DNA of 64,000 nucleotides. Origin: an uncultured Ruminiclostridium sp. (GTDB taxonomy: Bacteria > Bacillota > Clostridia > Oscillospirales > Acutalibacteraceae). How positions within the stretch are numbered: the stretch's first letter is position 1; every line of letters begins with the position of its first letter. This document shows, one piece after another, positions 60,443-64,000 of this stretch. The DNA lies in the NCBI GenBank assembly GCA_902490005.1, contig CABUCM010000002.1, positions 62,001-126,000 on the forward strand, given 5' to 3'. A program made the translations under genes and the position numbers. The notes under the pieces were generated by a model, which made no database searches, had not been told where the DNA came from, and was given only the letters and a program-made list of their open reading frames with translations.

Positions 60443-61876
60443 TTAAAAATTGAAATAAATAAACGGATTATACCCACTGCGCACCAAATAGGTGACGCAG
60501 ACAAAAAACAGTCCCGCCATTCCCACGGGATAAACCACGGCAAAGCTTGTTTTTGACAGCTTAGGCCGGGAAGCCAATTTCTTTTTCAGCCAGCCGGCTA
60601 CGGGAACGCATAGAAGTATCCCGATCACCCAATACACGGCGTATTCCTGTAAAAACATAAGGGCCTGGCCGCTGAAAAAGCCGTTTCCATTCAGCCCAAA
60701 CATATTCCCGAGATATTCCTGGAACTGATAAAAGCTTTCGCTTCGGAATAAAACCCAGCCGAAATTCACCATCAGCATGGTATACAAATGCTTCCAAAAC
60801 GGATGCGCCTTCCATTTTTCAAACAGGAATAGCCGTTCCAGCAGCAGGCATACAAAGTTAAAAAGCCCCCAGAACACAAAGGTCCAATTCGCCCCGTGCC
60901 AAAGGCCGGTCAGCAGCCAAACCACCAACAGGTTTCGCACCATTTTGTCTTTGTTTTCCACCCGGGAACCACCCAGGGGGAAGTACACATATTCCCGAAA
61001 CCAAGTGGACAGGGAAATATGCCAGCGCCGCCAAAACTCGCTTACGGATTTAGAAACATATGGATAATTAAAATTCTCCTCGAAATGAAACCCGAACATT
61101 TTTCCAAGGCCGATGGCCATATCCGAATAGCCGGAAAAGTCAAAAAATATCTGCAGGGTATAGGCAAAGGAACCAACCCACGCCAAGGTCACCGGGATTT
61201 TTACAAGCTGGTGGCCAGCCTCTGTCAGGCCGTAAATATTATCCGCCACCACCGCAAACGTATTGGCCAAAAGCAGTTTTTTCGCCAGGCCCTGGACGAA
61301 CCTGCAAGCGCCCGTGCTTAGCAGTTCCCAGCTGTGAACCCGGTTGCGGATTTCTTCCGCAACGGTGCTGTAGCGGACAATAGGCCCGGCCACCAGCTGG
61401 GGGAACAAGGCGATATACAGCGCCACATAAAAAGGGTTCTTTTGCACCTCTACCGTATCGCGGTACACATCGATTACATAGCTCAGCGCCTGAAACGTAA
61501 AAAACGAGATGCCGATGGGCAGCGCGATATCCACCTGGGGCAGAAAAGATCCCCCTAAGACAGCGTCCAGATTGGTTACGGCAAACCCCAGATACTTAAA
61601 AACAAACAGTACCCCTAGGTTTACCACGCAATCCAAAGCCAAAAGCAATTTCTTATACCGGCGCCAACGGGAAATCGCCAAGGCAATCCCCCAATTGAGC
61701 ACACAGGAGCCTATGAGCAGCAGCACGTTTTTCGGTTCGCCCCAGGCATAGAAAAACAGGCTGGTCAGCAGCAAAAGGCCGTTGCGCATGGCCACGCTGG
61801 GGGCGCATACCGTGTAATACAGCACTAGCACGATAGGCAGAAAGAAAAACAGGAATATGATACTGGAAAAAACCAA
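60443..61876 (-). CDS. MBOAT-family membrane O-acyltransferase (AlgI/WssH type)
   Basis: 477 residues with about ten membrane helices. The family's catalytic His is in LLTGLWHGANWTFVFWG (about residue 315), preceded by FWRRWHISLSTWFREYVYFPLGG (shown by WHISLSTWFREYVYFP). Brings acyl groups across the membrane for attachment to an exported polysaccharide. Starts with a TTG at 61876 after TTAGGAGG. Adjacent to the cellulose synthase and DHHW genes. Confidence 0.9.
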   Translation of the reverse strand: MVFSSIIFLFFFLPIVLVLYYTVCAPSVAMRNGLLLLTSLFFYAWGEPKNVLLLIGSCVLNWGIALAISRWRRYKKLLLALDCVVNLGVLFVFKYLGFAVTNLDAVLGGSFLPQVDIALPIGISFFTFQALSYVIDVYRDTVEVQKNPFYVALYIALFPQLVAGPIVRYSTVAEEIRNRVHSWELLSTGACRFVQGLAKKLLLANTFAVVADNIYGLTEAGHQLVKIPVTLAWVGSFAYTLQIFFDFSGYSDMAIGLGKMFGFHFEENFNYPYVSKSVSEFWRRWHISLSTWFREYVYFPLGGSRVENKDKMVRNLLVVWLLTGLWHGANWTFVFWGLFNFVCLLLERLFLFEKWKAHPFWKHLYTMLMVNFGWVLFRSESFYQFQEYLGNMFGLNGNGFFSGQALMFLQEYAVYWVIGILLCVPVAGWLKKKLASRPKLSKTSFAVVYPVGMAGLFFVCVTYLVRSGYNPFIYFNF

Positions 61877-61900
61877 GAAAATGCCTCCTAACCGTTTGGA

Positions 61901-64000
61901 TCAGCTTTTCGCAGGCGCAGGTTCTTTTTCTTCAGGCAAAACGTGGTTAACCTGAGCGAAAAGGGTGTCGAACACACCGTTAAAAAGCAATTCCTGCCAG
62001 TTTTCTATTTGATACAACCCAGCTTTGCCTTCGACCTCACGGCAGATCATTACCCCGCCTGGCGCCTGAACCTGCTCATAAGGCAGTAAAATGGCATCCA
62101 CCGCCTCCAGCCGCGCAAATTCATAGTTACAGTCCACTATACGAACCTTGCCGCCAGTGACAGTAGGCAATTCCAAGCTCAGATCTACTCTTGGCAAAGC
62201 CCGTCTGGATTGCGCTCCTCTTTCGGTACGGCGGTGGATGTTCAGAAAAACATCCTCGAAAATACTGACGGATTTGCTCATCCGTTTCGCAAGGCTGTGG
62301 TCCCTGTCATAAAGCATCTGAAAATAAGCGGACTTGTTGTCCTCGTCCAGTTCGCTCAGCGAAACGCCGTATCTCCAACAACCATCCGGCTGCTTGCTCA
62401 CCTGGACCGCCGTGCCTTTTATTACCGCTTCATACTTTTCGGTTTTCAACCGAATCTCCATTTCTTCCCCTTTTTCATGAGGCAGATAGGCGCTTTGTGA
62501 AAAGATTAAAGATAGGCCGTTTTCGGAAACATCTCCCGTCACGCCGTAATATTTTTTTCCATGGTAATCCACTTCTGCCGGTAATTCCACGGTAAAGCGG
62601 TCGTTGGCGCGGAAATTTTTCCGTCCCGACATAAAAAACAGCGCCATAAACAAGCTGAGCCCGTTCATCACTAGCCAGTATATAATGATGGCCATACCGT
62701 AATTATAGGCGTGTATGGAGGTGTAAACCGCTAAAAAGAGGGCGTATAAATCCAACACTAAAAGCAGAATATGGGGAATCGCCAATTGAAAATCAGATTT
62801 CTTTCCGGCGGTTCTTTCCTTGTTGGTAACATGGAACTTCTTCTCTTTGATAAAAAAAGTTTCCAGAAGGATGGGTAAAATCATATAGGGAAAAATGACC
62901 GTATCTACAATATTGCTCCACCGCTGGGTTCTGAGCTTTCCGGAAGTGATTTTCAAAGCGTGGTTATACAAAAGATACGACGGCAGCCAGATCAAAAGCA
63001 GTTCCCAAAGGCTGCAGATCACCACCGGGATTCCAAACACAATAAATAGAATGGGAGAAATGATAAAAACAAACCGTCTGAAGAAGGTCCACCAATAAAG
63101 CCAACAAGAGATATAGCTTAATTTCGTATTTAGCTTCAGTTTGGGATGAAACAGAAGATGGACATGGCGCAAAGAGGAAATACATCCTCTTCCCCAGCGG
63201 ACCCGCTGCCGGATCAGGCTGTCGATATCAGTAGGCGCTAAACCGTGGGCTAAAGCTTTGTCCAAAGCGTAGCAAGTGTATCCTTTTGCCTGAATCTTGA
63301 TCCCTGTTTCGAAGTCTTCGGTAATGGTTCCGGTGGCAATGCCTCCTACCTCATCCAAAGCTTCCCTGGAAATCAGCGTATTTGAGCCGGCGTAAATCGG
63401 CGCGTTGGCCCGGTTGCGCCCCACGTTGATTTCACGGAAGAAGAAATCCTGTTCATTGGGGATTCGTTTTTCACTGTAAAAATTAAACTGGAACAGATCC
63501 GGGTTATAAAAGCTCTGAGGGGTTTGGATAAACCCCATTTTAAAATCCTCATCCATTTCATCTTCAGAGCGCTCCACCCATGTTCCGTCGTCTAACTGCT
63601 TGAGCTTGGGCAGATACATATAGGGCACGGTTTCCATTAAAAACTCCCGGGTAGGAATCATATCGGCGTCAAAGGTGGCTACATAGGGGGAATGGGTCAG
63701 GCTTAAAGCATGGTTTAAGTTTCCCGCCTTCGCCAGCTTATTTTCTTCCATTCCAAAGTAGCCTACGCCCATTTTTTTCGCCAGCGCCGCGATTTCAGGA
63801 CGATTCCCGTCGTCGCACAGGTAAATATGTACCTTTCCCCGGTCGGGGTATCGCATATGCTTGCATCCGTTGACCGTTTTATAGAGAAGATCCGCCGATT
63901 CGTTATGGGTAGCGATGAACACGTCTACATCCGGATACCAATCCAAAGGAAGCACCGGCTTTTCAGGAACGCTTTTTCTGCGAAGCCGGGTAAAATGCTC
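61901..64000 (-). CDS. bcsA: BcsA-type cellulose synthase with PilZ domain (N-terminus beyond window)
   Basis: At least 699 residues; the reading frame is open to the right edge, so the true start and first membrane helices are outside. GT2 catalytic motifs: TYNEP-like FIATHNESADL, LCDDGNRPE, the DxD in ATFDADMIPTRE, ITEDFETG and QxxRW in LIRQRVRWGRG. Membrane helices follow (about 330-560 from the visible start), then a PilZ domain with the c-di-GMP motif FRANDRF and DVSENGLSLIF. A further C-terminal domain (RRALPRVDL) ends the protein. C-di-GMP would activate synthesis, as known for BcsA. First visible gene of the exopolysaccharide operon. Confidence 0.9.
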   Translation of the reverse strand, partial: EHFTRLRRKSVPEKPVLPLDWYPDVDVFIATHNESADLLYKTVNGCKHMRYPDRGKVHIYLCDDGNRPEIAALAKKMGVGYFGMEENKLAKAGNLNHALSLTHSPYVATFDADMIPTREFLMETVPYMYLPKLKQLDDGTWVERSEDEMDEDFKMGFIQTPQSFYNPDLFQFNFYSEKRIPNEQDFFFREINVGRNRANAPIYAGSNTLISREALDEVGGIATGTITEDFETGIKIQAKGYTCYALDKALAHGLAPTDIDSLIRQRVRWGRGCISSLRHVHLLFHPKLKLNTKLSYISCWLYWWTFFRRFVFIISPILFIVFGIPVVICSLWELLLIWLPSYLLYNHALKITSGKLRTQRWSNIVDTVIFPYMILPILLETFFIKEKKFHVTNKERTAGKKSDFQLAIPHILLLVLDLYALFLAVYTSIHAYNYGMAIIIYWLVMNGLSLFMALFFMSGRKNFRANDRFTVELPAEVDYHGKKYYGVTGDVSENGLSLIFSQSAYLPHEKGEEMEIRLKTEKYEAVIKGTAVQVSKQPDGCWRYGVSLSELDEDNKSAYFQMLYDRDHSLAKRMSKSVSIFEDVFLNIHRRTERGAQSRRALPRVDLSLELPTVTGGKVRIVDCNYEFARLEAVDAILLPYEQVQAPGGVMICREVEGKAGLYQIENWQELLFNGVFDTLFAQVNHVLPEEKEPAPAKS

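Noticed and set aside
1..64000. tRNA/rRNA genes, CRISPR arrays, insertion sequences or phage genes
   Set aside because: I saw no cloverleaf or rRNA sequence, no regularly spaced repeats, no transposase or integrase motif, and no terminal inverted repeat pairs flanking a gene block.

Overview
The window (about 64 kb, roughly 52% GC by eye) looks like a chromosomal segment of an anaerobic, plant-glycan-using Clostridia member, probably Oscillospiraceae/Ruminococcaceae-like. The reasons are strong GGAGG ribosome-binding sites, frequent TTG/GTG starts, a glgB-glgC-glgD-glgA operon with the Firmicutes-specific GlgD subunit, a SpoIID protein (sporulation), YesM/YesN-type two-component systems beside CUT1 sugar ABC transporters without their own ATPase, and many Rho-independent terminators. 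I saw no rRNA, tRNA, CRISPR array, insertion sequence or phage gene. This assignment is inference.

Layout. 1-4782 (minus): glycogen synthesis operon glgB>glgC>glgD>glgA, with glgA running off the left edge. 5143-9812 (minus): a D-lyxose isomerase-like cupin enzyme, GAPDH, an unknown 8-TM protein and citrate synthase. 10021-11085 (plus): SpoIID. 11229-12926 (minus): adenine deaminase. 13102-13771 (plus): XRE repressor plus membrane protein under a near-consensus promoter with tandem palindromic operators. 13828-16958 (minus): aldose-epimerase-like protein > XRE-cupin regulator > acyl-CoA synthetase. 17205-18866 (minus): NlpC/P60 wall hydrolase with four peptidoglycan-binding repeats. 19234-22037 (minus): phosphomannose-isomerase-like cupin > LacI regulator > FucU mutarotase, with operator-like sites at the promoter. 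22377-23527 (minus): TrmO and a small lipoprotein.

23853-37868 is the first sugar-utilisation block. A YesN/YesM two-component system (minus) is followed by SDR and Zn dehydrogenases, two ketose-3-epimerase-like enzymes and two tandem, leaderless GH10-like glycosidases. Divergently (plus) lies an ABC importer (binding protein and two permeases) plus an aldo/keto reductase. 38408-48053 (minus) is a second block: binding protein > two permeases > histidine kinase > AraC response regulator > GH78 alpha-L-rhamnosidase, coupled by short overlaps. 48623-55948 (minus) is a third: Zn dehydrogenase > arabinose/fucose-isomerase-like enzyme > SorC regulator > VOC protein > second Zn dehydrogenase > DeoC aldolase > FGGY kinase. 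A second D-lyxose isomerase paralogue (56446-56991, plus) diverges from it across a shared AT-rich regulatory region. The third block looks like a complete isomerise-phosphorylate-cleave pathway for a sugar I cannot name.

57271-64000 (minus) is an exopolysaccharide locus: a BcsA-type cellulose synthase with a c-di-GMP-binding PilZ domain (runs off the right edge) > MBOAT O-acyltransferase > DHHW/AlgX-like protein > GH5 endoglucanase lipoprotein > membrane-anchored metallo-beta-lactamase-fold hydrolase. Most likely it makes and exports an O-acetylated cellulose-like polymer. The best candidates for undescribed biology are the SorC/DeoC sugar pathway, the atypical GH10/ketose-epimerase/dehydrogenase module, and the metallo-hydrolase coupled to the acetylated-cellulose locus.
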